Source: Diabrotica undecimpunctata
Taxonomy: Eukaryota; Arthropoda; Insecta; Coleoptera; Chrysomelidae
NCBI RefSeq assembly: GCF_040954645.1
Contig: NC_092809.1
Location: forward strand, 134,777,914 to 134,841,913
Length of the DNA stretch: 64,000 bases
Direction: 5' to 3'
The translations under genes and the position numbers were made by a program. The first letter of the stretch is position 1; every line of letters starts with the position of its first letter. A model generated the notes under the pieces. It did not search any database. It saw only the letters and a program-made list of their open reading frames with translations, and was not told where the DNA came from. Shown here in pieces: positions 32,523-44,288 of this stretch.

Positions 32523-33349
32523 ATAATATGATGAGCATTGATCTCCTTTTTTAATCGGTAAAAGATATAGGTTAGGTTAGGAGAAACAAAAATGTCAAAA
32601 TCTTAAAATCATCTGCGTAATGGTGCATAGCGCATCTCGCATGGTAAAGGTAAAAATTTAAGGTGGGATCCCTAGATCCTTGTCATATCTTGTTGTAATA
32701 GTACCTATCAAGTAGGCTCCGTAATATCATTGTTTAAATAGGACTAGTTAGCCAACGCAATGTATAAATTTGTTTGATTCTAATTGAGACAGTCACTAGA
32801 TGTCACCACTCTTTCTGTCTCAATAGATTTTAATATACCATTGTTTGTTTGATATACATTATACTAGATGGTGCTATGTGAAAAAGTTAAGGACTAAACT
32901 AAACGTCCATTTTTGATCCACTGAATTAAATTCACCAGCGTTGCAATATTTCACTAACATAGTAGCAACAGGTTTACTTACAAATGTTACAAAAAACAGA
33001 CCTTGAATCACTTGAGATATTCATTTAGAGTTATTACTATCAACTAGTAAATATCGTGTCAACTAAAATTGTACATAAACGTACTGTGGCTTCTAAATCT
33101 TCCTATATCTAAATAAGTTTAAAGAATTTAAATATTTTATTTGGAAGTGTATTACAAAAATTTGGTCCGAGGTAAGTAAAACATTTTAATTATATGTGTT
33201 TAAAACATAAAAAAACATTGTATGAGAAAACAAATTAGGTATTTAGAAATAAATTTTACCGGATACTACATACATTCGATAATATTTGAAAAAAGTGATT
33301 TTAAATTAAAATAATGTTACTTCCATAATAAATAAATGGTTTTTTACAG

Positions 33350-33472
33350 ATGGCCGGAAATATTTGTTGTTATTACAAATGTGGTTTATCACCATACTAT
33401 ATTCATGGATTAAGAATGTTCAGATTTCCGACAAAAATCCTTCGGCTTGTCAAAGATGGATATTACACTCTG
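33350..33472 (+). pseudogene. THAP domain exon 1 of P-type transposase
   Basis: TTTTACAG|ATG starts the exon and CTCTG|GTAAGT ends it, so both splice sites are visible. The protein begins MAGNICCYYKCGLSP, giving the first zinc-ligand Cys pair, then RMFRFP (the F-FP block). A one-base loss near 33440 moves the rest to another frame: DKNPSACQRWILHSG, the NP-C-W block. THAP domains use a C2CH zinc site to bind element termini. Exon 2 lies at 41725. Confidence 0.75.
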
Positions 33473-33479
33473 GTAAGTA

Positions 33480-36400
33480 AATAGAAACTTTTTTTATATT
33501 CTTTTATTTTACACCGTTTCCGTTACGTAATTAACTTGAAAAAATGTTTAATTTTTTTTTCATTCATCATTTTTTATTATCGCCAGGGTGCACGCGTCAT
33601 ATTCGAGATGCATTAATTTGAATTTTACGTTTTCGTTGGTATTATAATTATGATATAATAAACTTCGGAAAAACAAATTAGTGAATAAATATCAAGTTAA
33701 TAAACAAACAAAGTATTAGATATTTAAATATGTATTTCTTTAGCTATTTTTAGGTATTGTATTGAAAAGTAGAAATAAGTTCATCTTTATCGGAGAACTA
33801 ATTTATACAAAGGTCCATCTGGGAAAAAATTATTGGTTTCACGTAAAAATTTTATACAGATATTTGAAGGTTCTAAAAGATATATGAGGGTTAGTTAATA
33901 ATAAATCTGTGAAGACATACAGGTGATTTTGGCTATAAATGTTTTTTATCCAGTTAGAGAAAAATAGTTAAAATAAAAATTGTAGATACAAAAAGTTCTT
34001 CCATTTGTGAGTTTCTAAATTAAAATATATAAAGATGTCACCAAAATAGTTGCAAAAAACCCTTGATTTTGCAGAAATTTATAAATTTTAATAACTTTGT
34101 TTTTGCATAATGGTATGTAATGTAACTAATAAAAATAGTAAGGATTTGTTTATCGTAGAAAGCGATTATGTAAACAACTTTTTGTTGACCTATCCCAGTT
34201 TAAAAAAAAATTATGTTTTACGTGCCACAGAAGCCAAGATATTGCAAATTCTGCAATCGCGCTTCATTTTGAAAAAGTTCAAATCTAAAAAAAAACCGAG
34301 CTCAAATGGTTCTCCATTCTACTTTTCCGAAGCGGAATTTTACGAATACCATCATTTTAACGGGTTATAAATTTTTACTTCTTTACCGCATATACCATTA
34401 TTTAAGTTGGAACGCACAATTCAGATCTTCATTTAGGGTCCCTTCAATTTTCAGCTCTTACTGTTAATAGACAATGGAAGTATGATTTTAAGAATAAAAT
34501 TCTTTGGTTTTAAATATAAAATGCTCTCTTGCCTAGTAATGGTCATAGAAGATTCTGTTTTTTTTAGAAAGTGTGTTTTTCACCAGTTTTTCATAAGCCT
34601 CTAAATAAATTTGTGGCATAAACGATATCAACGTTATTATAAATGTTTATAAACAGATTAAATAACCTATAAACTATTTGCTCTGATTGATATTTAGCGC
34701 ACTTTAATAACTTATTAATTTCTATAATTTCAAGGAGCTATGTTACATGTCCTTGCCCAAAAAAGAGTTATTATAATTTATAAATAACTGCAAAAATAAG
34801 GTTTTTTTTGCAACTATTTCGGTTAATAGTTTCATGTATTTTAATTTGGATACTCTCAAAAATTACATAACTTTTTATGATCTACAACTCTAAAAAAGCT
34901 GAAAAAATCTTAAACAGGTATTTAAAGTCTCTAAAAGGTATATGAGGGGTAGCTGATGACCATTATGTGAAGACTTCAGCTAATTTTGCTTTGCTTTTTT
35001 ATTAAACAATCGTAAAAAGTGAAAAAAGTTTATGCGCATAAAACGTTTCTTATTCATGTTAGAGATATATGGTTAAAATAAAAGTTATAGATCATAAAAT
35101 GTTCTCTAATATTGATATTTTTATAATTAAAATACATAAAGAATTGACCGAGATAATTTAAAAACCCTTATTTTTAAAGTAAAATTTATAAATGTTAATA
35201 TAAATATAAATAATATAAATATAAATAACTTTCTTTTCTGCATAACGATATGTAATAACTATTTAGTGGTTGATGCGGGTATATTTGTTTAAATAAAAAA
35301 AAAAAAAAAAAAATTATGGCAGTTAATGAGTTTTTAAAGTGTGCTAAATATCATACAGAACGACCATACAGTTTATGAGTTATTCAATTTGTTTATCCAG
35401 GAGACCGATTATTTAAACAACTGTACTTGTCCAAACAGTCACTCTAGGGTTATTTTGTAAATAGATATCGATTTTTATGGCTTCGTTTTAAATTATTAAA
35501 AAAAAAAACATCAAGATTATATTAAATTTGTTTTTAAAAATCAGTTTGAAGAATAACAAATTTTTAGCATATAAAAATTTCTAATAACTTTGACTTTTTT
35601 ATGTCATACACTTGTATGTAGGCTCAATATAAAGCTAATAAAAAAAAACATTTAAAAAAAACCAAAACCTTCTATGGCCCAGAGGAAATCAAATAGCATT
35701 TTTTTTCTTATTTAAGAAATTGCCAATATTTTCATTGTTTATTAACATTAAGAGCTGAAAATTGAACACATTGTAAAATAATATCTAAATTTTATAATTC
35801 GATTTATAAATGGCATACACAGTGAAGAAGTAAATTAGTTTTGAAACATTAAAATAATGGTACTCGTAAAATATCGCCACAGAAAAATGCAAGGGAGATC
35901 TGTCCGCTGCAATTTCTCAGCTTGTTTCTTGTTATTGGTTATGGAAATTTCTGTTTTTTTTTTAAAGTGCTTTTACACCAGCTTTTCATTGAGCCTACGT
36001 ACAGCCGTATGACATGAAAAATATCAAAAGTAGTATAAATGTTTAGAAGCTAAAAAGCACTTTTTCAAACTGTTTTTTTTTTAATAAAATGTTGAAGTTT
36101 ATAAATAAAGCTTCAAATAATCGATTCAAAAAACGTCAAATAACTGTCAAAGGTTAAACACCCTTTTTAAAGTTCCTCACGGATTTTAAAGATTTAAACA
36201 GTGTTAAACAGATAAAGTAATTCATCGACGAGTTAACAATACGAAGCGAAGTTCTTTAATCACAATGTGATAAGAAAACGAGTATCAAATTTGGTTTTAT
36301 ATTTCAATAGTCGAATTTAATTGCGGCTATATTGGTGTAATTAAAGAAAACCAGTGAAAATCCCAAGAAATAGGTGAGATCCTTTTTTTCTTTCTTTCCA
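33480..36400. repeat. Noncoding interior with interspersed direct repeats
   Basis: Segments ~33850-34130 and ~34895-35250 are diverged direct copies (GGTATATGAGGGGTAGCTGA versus GATATATGAGGGTTAGTTAA and neighbouring blocks). Segments ~34541-34730 and ~35930-36060 are a second direct pair (TTCTGTTTTTTTT, CACCAGYTTTTCAT). Open frames here, such as 34110-34370, are short and unrecognised. Confidence 0.45.
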
Positions 36401-36479
36401 GTTTGGAAGAGGGTCCATTAGGTACTCACATTTAGGTATTGTGTTACGGTCTGGGTAACCAGGACTTCACATCATGAAC

Positions 36480-37300
36480 AGCAATTAAATATTTACATTT
36501 ACACAAAACAACTTCAATTCCAACCCAAAATCATATGTCGTTGACGCAGTCTCTAGACCTCCTTCCCTTTCGTTTTCTAAAAGGGAACAAGTTATTGTCA
36601 TGCACTCCATTTTGAATACTGTTTTATTTAAATATATTAAAGAAATTGGTGAAATAGTTTATCCAAAAAATATTACTTTTACTTCTCGCATTTCGAATAA
36701 TCGAATCTGCATTTTCCTCACTTCTACCGACATTGTTGATCAACTAATACACCGAACGTCATAATTAATTCCACCGTCATCTTTATCTGCAGGCTTCTTT
36801 CTGCGACCAAAAGAATCCTTATTTCAAATGTATCTCCTTTCATCCCGCATTCCTAATCGAGCAGTCCCTAAAAAATACGGAACATCAGATGATCAATAGG
36901 CATATATCATGAGTTTTCCTAGGGTAACATTTGAAATAGCTGACAAGGTGAACTTCGAAGTGCAATCTTCTCTGTTAATTAACCATGAAAATACATCCTT
37001 TAAAATATTTTTATTCTCTGACAGACTATAGTGTTTTCTTTGTAAGCTTACGGGTCGTACCGTGGAGTCTGATTGCAAAGTCTCCAGTTGACCAGATCAG
37101 ACACTCATTGCAGCTAATGCTCCTCCCTCTTCTTCATTTTCAGCTGACTCTAAGGAGTCCTTAATCCTGAATCCTTAACTTCATCAAAAGAATTTCTATC
37201 TTCGGAAATTGAGTCCATCTCCGTTAACTGCATACCGATCCTGGCTGCCATTATGGATTTATCCATCTCTCGTCGTACTAATTCAAAGCCCATGTTGGCA
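36480..37300 (+). pseudogene. LINE 3 ORF1 gag-like remnant
   Basis: Across frames it reads RPPSLSFSKREQVIVMHSIL, YPKNITFTSRISNNRICIFL, SSRIPNRAVPKKYGTSDDQ, then SLLINHENTSFKIFLFSD and CFLCKLTGRT with the first half of a zinc knuckle. This pattern matches ORF1 proteins of insect I-like LINEs. Stops separate the pieces. Confidence 0.6.
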
Positions 37301-38129
37301 GTAGGACAAAAAAGGGGACACTTCAATGACAGTTCTCATGACACTCCTACCATCTATCTTCATCCGGTATTCTTGCTCTATTAAGTTCTTTTCCTCCTTC
37401 GACATTTTCAATGCCATCGAAACCAGCCAAAAAATGTCCAAATCTAATCTTTGATTGGATTACTCGATGAAACCTTATTATATTTCCGCTATAGAAATGA
37501 TTTACAAAGATAATCCGACTAATTTTACACTCAATTCCACGCAACTTATTACATTTCTTGAGAACTCTTTTGTATGTATCACCCCACTACAAGAAGCTTA
37601 AAAATCCTCCAACATAGATGGTATTCAAAAGGACTTATTGCAGCTCTACATAGGTACAAGGAAAAGATCACTAAAAAACCGTATCACTAGAATCTTAAAA
37701 AAGTTAAAAGAACAGCCTATCTCCGACTTACAAGAGTATATATAAGTGCATCCTCTGATAAATCTTCTGATGTCAAATCTAATCACAGCATACATGATGA
37801 ATAGAATTTCTCTCTTTCCCTCGCATTTATTAATTTTTTCTGCTCTCTGTATATTTTTACTTCATCTTTTGCCAAATTTAGACACGATATTTAATTAAGT
37901 AAGAAAACTTTATGTACATCAAATACTAGCCCAAGTCCAGTTTGGAAAAAAAATTGTTAACAAAAAATAACCTTAAAATATCCAATCTCTTTTTTAATCG
38001 AAAGGTTATCCTTGACAATTAAGAGACAGCCAAGATTCTGGCAGAAAATTTAAAATAAAAGTTTTGCAACAAATCTGGACCTAAATATATATACTCTTTT
38101 TTTCCTTCGCCCTTTCATTATTCATCCTC

Positions 38130-39820
38130 AGTTTCACAACAAGATACCAATCATCCGAACTCTCTTATAAACTATTTCGAACTAAAAGCTGCACTCAAAT
38201 CCTATAAAAACACAAAAATTAGGGTTTTCTAGAATTATCTTGAAAAATTTCTCGAAAATTCCTTAGGCACCAACGAACCTCTAAATGAAGCCAGTAAATT
38301 TACCACTGACATACCGCTGACAATCGTTAATGAAAGATCTTGCCCTAATCTATACTAAGATAAAAGAAAAATCATTACAAAAAAAAATTTTGTTAAAATC
38401 CTTTATAAAAGGTACATAAATTAAAAAACCCAAACGGGCTATGTCATGAAGACAAATTGTTTTCGGAATCCATATTCCATCATCAGTGTCTAGGTGTACA
38501 TTTTTTGAGCCACTAAATATCTGGGTAAAAACCCGATAAAAGTTATATGTTACAATTTAGTTTACATTATTTAGTTTTATATATTAGGATGTTAAAGTTA
38601 CCAGTGGATATGATAACTCCACTCTCATTTATAAAAAAAACTGTTTCACAAATCCAAGGCAATAAAACTAACCTTCATCCTATGAATTTAGTCATCCTTC
38701 ATTCCTATATCCTAACTGTTTCTCCTATCATCTTCTTCAACAACACAGTTATCTCTGACAGTCAATTCATTTCTGACAGTAATATAGCTTTTACTCCCAG
38801 TTCTTTACGCGCTCAATCTTTCTCCACCATCTCGTCAACTCCACACGATGTCAAGTTTATGAACGGCTTGTTTACCCTAAATAAACTAAAATTTACCTTG
38901 TTTTCATTTACAAAATCTGCTGATGATCCCGATGATATCCCTTATATATTTTTAAAAAATCTCTCTAATACATCTCTCTCCAAACTTCTCGAAATTTATA
39001 ACCTTATCTAGAACACACAAAAATTCCCAGATGTTTGGCGCAATTCTATAATCATTCCAATTAAAAAACCTGACCAGCCCTCTATAACTCCAATATCTTT
39101 CGTCTGATTTCTCTTACTTGTATTACCTGCAAACTTCTTGAAACAATGATCAATGAAATACTCACGTGGTTCGTTAAACAGTATAATATTATTCCCGACG
39201 CTCAATCCGGCTTCCGACGTAATCGGTCTACTATTGATAACTTTTTTATTTTTCAAACACACATTTCTTAAGCAATCTATAATCAACAAGATGTCGTAGC
39301 AACTATATTTAACGTTGAAGGGGCATTTTATTCAATCTCCAGAAAAGCAATCATTGACAAAAACTCCCACTATAATTTAAATGGTAATATTTTCTCATTT
39401 GTAAAAAAATATCTAATTGAAAGAATCTTTAAAGTCCTTGCCAAGGGTAAACTTTTTCGATCTCTTCCTCAAAATTAAGGTGTCCCTTTAGAATCTGCAT
39501 TAAGTTTAACTTTATTCATTCTTGCCATCAACGAAATTTGCCTCCCATCAAATATGTTCAATACGCTGATGACCTAATCATTTACTGCCATCTTAAATAT
39601 GTCCCATCCTCATATAAACTTATACAAAGTGTAGTAAATCTACTTCAAGATAGATTTAACAAACTAGGATTATCACTCTCTGAGAGCAAAACCAAATTAA
39701 TAAAATTTTCCATAGGGATTTTCACTCCCTTACCCCAAATTTTATTTAACAATTCTCTACTTTCTGGTGTTAATTATTGTAAAATTCTCGGTTTTATGTT
39801 TGACTCCAGATTAAATTGAA
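38130..39820 (+). pseudogene. LINE 3 reverse transcriptase remnant
   Basis: Pre-RT LINYFELKAALKSYKNTK is followed, past the half-palindrome, by FTKSADDPDDIPYIFLKNLS, then a stop, FPDVWRNSIIIPIKKPDQPS and ANFLKQ. Motif C is YVQYADDLIIYC (in the open frame 39538-39819), followed by LSLSESKTKLIKFS. The catalytic YADD is present, but motif A is poorly preserved (FNVEGAFYS) and the frame is broken repeatedly. Confidence 0.75.
38399..38617. repeat. Half copy of the palindromic element at 53895-54652
   Basis: Shares ATCCTTTATAAA, CGGGC, TTTTCGGAATC, ATTCCATCATCAGTGT, CACTAAATATYTGGGTAAAA and AACTCCACTC in the same order as the left arm of 53895-54652, with an internal deletion. It interrupts LINE 3 coding sequence. 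Confidence 0.7.
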
Positions 39821-40294
39821 AAAATCGAATCTCTGAACTTAAAATCAATTGTTTTAAAAGGTTGAACATTTTTAAACCCTCAGTCATCTTCAATGGAGTG
39901 CCAATAAAACTACTTCTAGGTCTGAGCGCTTTTCGCTTTAGTCCTATTAAGAGTGTATACCGTGAATCTAATGAACTTTCTCCTACCCTAAGACGATAAT
40001 CACTTCTACTTTCGTATGCTGCATCAACATCTGCAAATCCATGTAATCTTGTTCATTCCCTAATTGCCACAATGCCGTCTTCTTCCACTAACAATAACCA
40101 ACACCTTATCATAAAACCTATACCTCAATTAATTTGTCCACTACTTAAAAATATTGACCTTTTTCTGACTAGTTTATTTCCTCTACCTTTACTTCCCCTC
40201 TGGGCTAAAGATATCCCTTCAATATATACCTCACTCACTATTTTTAACAAACTTGAATCTTCTAACCTTCTTATAAAGAAAGTATTTTTAGAAT

Positions 40295-41170
40295 TTAATT
40301 CTCTGTACAGATGCTTCTAAAACTACCACTGGTATTGGTTGTGCAGTAACCACTAAACATGAACTTGTAAGATCATCTCGGTTACCCTTAATATGCAACG
40401 TTTGCACAGGTGAACTATATAGTATTGTGTTGGCTTTTAAATGCATCTCACATCAAAACAGACATATTGCCATTTGTTCAGATTATCTTTCATATATCCA
40501 TTTAGCATCGAGCAAAAAGACAAAAGAGGGAATGTAAAGGTAGTGGGGGCAAAAATATTGTTAGACAGGAAGTTCCATCTTGAGAGGCCAAATTAAACAA
40601 GGAAAGAGAGTCTTTCCTTGTTTAAGAAATCAAATTTAGTTGGGTTATGTTATTATTTGTCCCAACTGTCACATGAAATCTTATTTATATTGAAGTTTTT
40701 TAACAATTGTTTCACATTTTAGACTGTCATCGTTAATATTTAATCAAAATTTTCTCGTCTAAGACACATTCTGAAAACTATTTTATTTATTAATATAATT
40801 TAAATTTGGCGCATTCGCATTTCCGGATATGTCCGCCATCAGAGGCCACTTTTTTGGTCGCCTTTTCATAACGATTAGATTCCCTCTTTTGTCTTTTTGC
40901 TCGATGCCATTTAGTCAATACAATTTTCACTGAGCACCTATTAGTTCAAAAAATTCATGACATATACCAAAATCTCTCTGCTTACGATGTAACAGTCTCT
41001 CTCATATGGCTGCCTTCTCACACCGGAATTACTGGTAATAAAACAGCAGATCATTTTGCCAAAGAAGCTACCAACCATGGGGTAACTGAAGTCACTCCAA
41101 TTCAACTAGCTAACGAATCTCGAAATTCGTTTTTAAAAAGTCGGTAGAGGATACTTGACAAAACTTAGAG
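40295..41170 (+). pseudogene. LINE 3 RNase H remnant (split by MITE)
   Basis: DASKTTTGIGCAVTTK (first Asp), CTGELYSIVLAFKCI (Glu) and AICSDYLSYIHLASS (second Asp) precede the MITE. After it the reading continues FTEHLLVQKIHDIYQ, then SLIWLPSHTGITGNKTADHF and AKEATNHG, the fourth block. All four RNase H acidic/His positions are recognisable, although frames change. Confidence 0.8.
40506..40906. mobile_element. 401-bp MITE with 8-bp TSD
   Basis: CCATTTAG flanks it at 40498-40505 and 40907-40914. Perfect 28-bp inverted ends begin CATCGAGCAAAAAGACAAAA. LINE 3 RNase H reads on either side. The 8-bp TSD and CA...TG ends fit hAT or P-type mobilisation. No coding capacity. Confidence 0.88.
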
Positions 41171-41356
41171 CAAAAGAGCAAAACAACTTTTCATAAACTT
41201 CAATCTTTTATTGGTCATCTCTCCCTAGACTTCATAACTAGAAGAGAAGCATCGACTATTACAACTACGAATCAACCATACCAAACTTACCAACTGCAAA
41301 CAATTCACCAACCTGTATAAAGCACTGGATTTGAAACCTACTCTAAGGAACTAGAG

Positions 41357-41592
41357 AATTGTCTACCTCTTCCTCAACTGTAAATTGTATATGTTGATTA
41401 TGATACTTGAAAATGTTGACTATTTCAATAATTTTGTGTTTAGGAAGTGCCAAAACTAAATCATCTACATATCTTTAAAAAAAGGAATGAAAAAAGTGCA
41501 ATTGTTGATACAATCACTGATAACATCATCCTTGATATAGCTACTTAGAATGGGTGAAAGACTAGATCCCATACCCATACCCATACTACCAA
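41357..41592 (-). pseudogene. Penelope-like RT fragment
   Basis: Minus-strand reading gives MGMGSSLSPILSSYIKDD, CTFFIPFF, a stop, RYVDDLVLALPKHKIIEIVN and HIQFTVEEE. This is the active-site region of a PLE reverse transcriptase. It is a short fragment between LINE 3 and THAP exon 2. Confidence 0.8.
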
Positions 41593-41724
41593 AAAAATTA
41601 AAAATATGTTGGCATAACTGCCAAGTTATTTATATTTTGAATACAGAACTTAAATTGTTTTTTTACTTTATTGTGCAGAAAATTGCCTTTTTTTTCAGTT
41701 GTGTTAATAATAATATTGTTGTAG

Positions 41725-41945
41725 GTAATGCTGCATTGGAAAGTCTGGAGCTACCCGATTTAAAAAAAAAATTCTATGCAGTAAGCATTTTGACCAAAAT
41801 TATCTAAATGCAAACCAAAAAAATATAGTGAGGTAGAAGAGGAAGGTTTGTTAACGACACCACGCGTTTTTCATACGTTTTCGATAGCAAAACAACCATC
41901 CACGGTGCCAATAGTGTTTCGCACTACATACATTGCTTATTTTAG
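41725..41945 (+). pseudogene. THAP domain exon 2 of P-type transposase
   Basis: Begins after ATTGTTGTAG|. When placed in phase with the end of exon 1 it reads NAALESLELPDLKKK. An indel in the following A run is needed to reach CSKHFDQNYLNANQK, which supplies the last Cys and His of the C2CH site (CS-HF). A second A-run indel leads to YSEVEEEGLLTTPRVF. The pieces complete a THAP domain and support the pairing with 33350-33472 across an ~8.25 kb intron. No catalytic domain follows before the right end. Confidence 0.65.
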
Positions 41946-42835
41946 TTCATGAAATCAATGTTACAATCAATTTTTATCACTAATTGTATCTCTATCACTT
42001 TGTAATTTAAAATTATTTCATTAATAAACAGCTCATTCATTTAAACTTCTCATTCATATAAACAGAAATACAAAACTGGTGTTTATATTATAAAATACAT
42101 AAATAAATAAAATAAAGGATACTATTTATTAAAGTGTTGTTAATTATTATTCCTTTTATCCCAACACATAGATTAATTTGTCCCTAAATATGTGTTGCCT
42201 CTTGTTGTGGCATATCGATGTGTTTTTTTTTATATTTACTATATTTTCAAACGTCATTTTAAAGATTAAAAGATTGAAAATTTAATTTTCTCAAAACATA
42301 CATAAAACCATTGTTTAAAAAGATTTTCTTTTTTAAACAATGATAAAACTTAAATCTTGAGTAAAAAATAAACCTCCGCATGAGTGTTCTAAGACGATAG
42401 CAATCGAGTGTATTTCAATTAAATATTTAATCCTTTTCTAGCAAATCATATAACCAAAATAAATATTTGATAAACTAATAAAAATTAAAAAAAAAGTCAG
42501 CATTTACCTACTTTATTTAAATAGATTACTAACCGATTTAGATTTAGCAAGTCTCAAAGTATAAAAACAATTTGCAATATTCTCTCGAAATAGTCAAGTT
42601 ATCTTTCACTAGACGCATACAACGATAATAACAATAAGCATTTTATTAAAGTCTTATATTTTCTTCACAATCTGGCATCCGTGTACAGGTTTGCCTTAGT
42701 CATGAAACAGGTAAAAATATACTCGAATAGAATCCTGCCGAGAATTAAGTTTCTGTTAATAGTTTTTTAAATTTATGACTAGAGGCCGCCATATGACGGC
42801 AGAGTAAAAGTCAAACGTTTGTTCCATAAGGATTG
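41946..42835. other. P-element right subterminal region, no gene seen
   Basis: AT-rich. No transposase catalytic motif follows the THAP exon, so the transposase body has been lost. Confidence 0.5.
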
Positions 42836-42867
42836 TCTAACTAGTCCTATTTAAACAATGGTAATAT

Positions 42868-44288
42868 GTTAAAACATTTTTAGCTAGTACACAACTAGTA
42901 CACTTAGTACACAACTAAGCTCTTGCAATGTTGTCAATAATTTTATTAGTCATAGATTTTCAAATTTTACAGCAGGTACATTGTGGGACTTGAAATTTAT
43001 TTAAATATTCATCAATTTAGGCATCGAGGAATTTCATAGATACTTGGCTAATGTAGTTAAAAATTTTATAATATAAATTGTTAACCGACATATAACCTTA
43101 TATTACTTTTATGTTTAATAAGCAAGGTGGTAATTTATATTACTTGCTTTAATTATTTTTAAACTTAAGTAAGCGTCTATTATAAAATTGGAAAGTTTCC
43201 ATTTTTATGCATTAGTATTTTCTTTTAATGCATCGCACTGAAACATTTATTATATAAATGTACGTATATCGAGTGGAGTTTTCGTGTAACAGTTTAAGAA
43301 AGTAGTAGTACTCTAATAGTTGTTACCACATAAAATTATAGAAAACTCTGTACAGCAGGTAGATCTTAGTAACTTTCCGATTACTACAGTTTATGACGTG
43401 CAATATTTGTTTTATAAATTAATAAAATTTAAATCACAATAATTTATAAATCACTCTTAAAATTATAATTTTTACTAATTTCAATATGTCGATTTTTATG
43501 TCTAGGGAATCCAATATCCCACTATACATTGGATACACATGAACAGACGGATACACTTATGGCGGATAAAAGAAGTAGGCATACCACAACACCTTATTCA
43601 GCTGATATGAATATGGTTATTTAAGAAAAATTACAGCTCGTTCCAGAAAGAATTGTAAATATGTATAACATGTTATAGAGCTGCCGTATAGATAAGAGCT
43701 GCCGATATAGGTAAGAACTGCAGTAAAAATAGATACTTGAGTAATTTTATTTTTAAGTTATTTAATATAATTTTGGGGCAGAACCCTGAAAGTATGCTAG
43801 AAGTATTCATAGTTACTTTTACATACATATTTTATTTGACGTTTCTATCTCCGAAACGGAGTTCTTTTTTAAACATGTATAATATTATGACAACAAATTT
43901 TTATATTAAAATTGACGACAAACACATGAAAATAACACCTACTTAAGATGTAATCCATTAACGGCCCTTACATTAGTGAGTCATTCAGATAAAATATTTT
44001 GGTGCCTTATGGTAACTTGATTCTTTTCAACAATTATATTATTTCTTGTATTGGTTTCGTAAAACCAGTTTTACAGTTTCATGTTCGGTGTTATTGTTTT
44101 AAATATTTTGTCGCTTTTATAAGCTATCATTATTTTCAACTTTAAATAATTATTGTCTTTTAGTTCATTATTTAGAAATAAAGTTCACTTATATTTTGCT
44201 TATTTACTTTTAGTCGTAATACCCAAGTCGAAAGGGATAAACCAGCGAGGTGAGTTCTAGATTGAATATATATTGGTCTTTCAGATCA
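42868..44288. other. AT-rich spacer, no recognised gene
   Basis: Two exon-like signals are noted without assignment: TTTTATGTCTAG|GGAATCC near 43506, with a ~115-nt open stretch (HEQTDTLMADKRSRHTTTPY), and a 36-44 nt block near 44210-44255 between CTTTTAG| and |GTGAGT. Confidence 0.35.

Larger units (their letters stand above)
29882..32683. mobile_element. TIR element with 9-bp TSD (MULE-like MITE) hosting a LINE
   Basis: CATATCTTG occurs directly at 29873-29881 and 32684-32692. Inside it the ends are inverted for ~65 bp with few changes (GGATCTAGGGATCCCACCTT, then TTACCTTTACCATGCGAG). A 9-bp duplication is typical of Mutator-like elements. Without the LINE (30527-32522) the element is about 790 bp and encodes nothing recognisable. 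Confidence 0.8.
36420..41356 (+). mobile_element. LINE 3: I/Jockey-superfamily LINE inside the P element (decayed)
   Basis: Plus-strand remnants run in order: gag-like ORF1 (~36480-37300), pre-RT and RT (~38130-39820), RNase H (~40300-41160). Many stops and frameshifts. An endonuclease was not clearly identified between 37300 and 38100. A half-palindrome fragment (38399-38617) and a 401-bp MITE (40506-40906) interrupt it. It resembles LINE 1 and 2 in domain order but is a different, more diverged family. Confidence 0.75.
32728..42860 (+). mobile_element. P-superfamily DNA transposon, 10.1 kb, with nested insertions
   Basis: Perfect 24-bp inverted ends begin CATTGTTTAAATAGGACTAG at 32728 and end with the complement at 42860. 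GTAATAT flanks both (32721-32727 and 42861-42867). Ends of the form CA...TG with a 7-8 bp duplication fit P elements (usually 8 bp; 7 here). It contains two exon-like pieces that together form a THAP DNA-binding domain, the N-terminal domain of P transposases. The transposase body is missing and most of the interior is other TEs (36.4-41.6 kb) and noncoding repeats. Confidence 0.75.
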
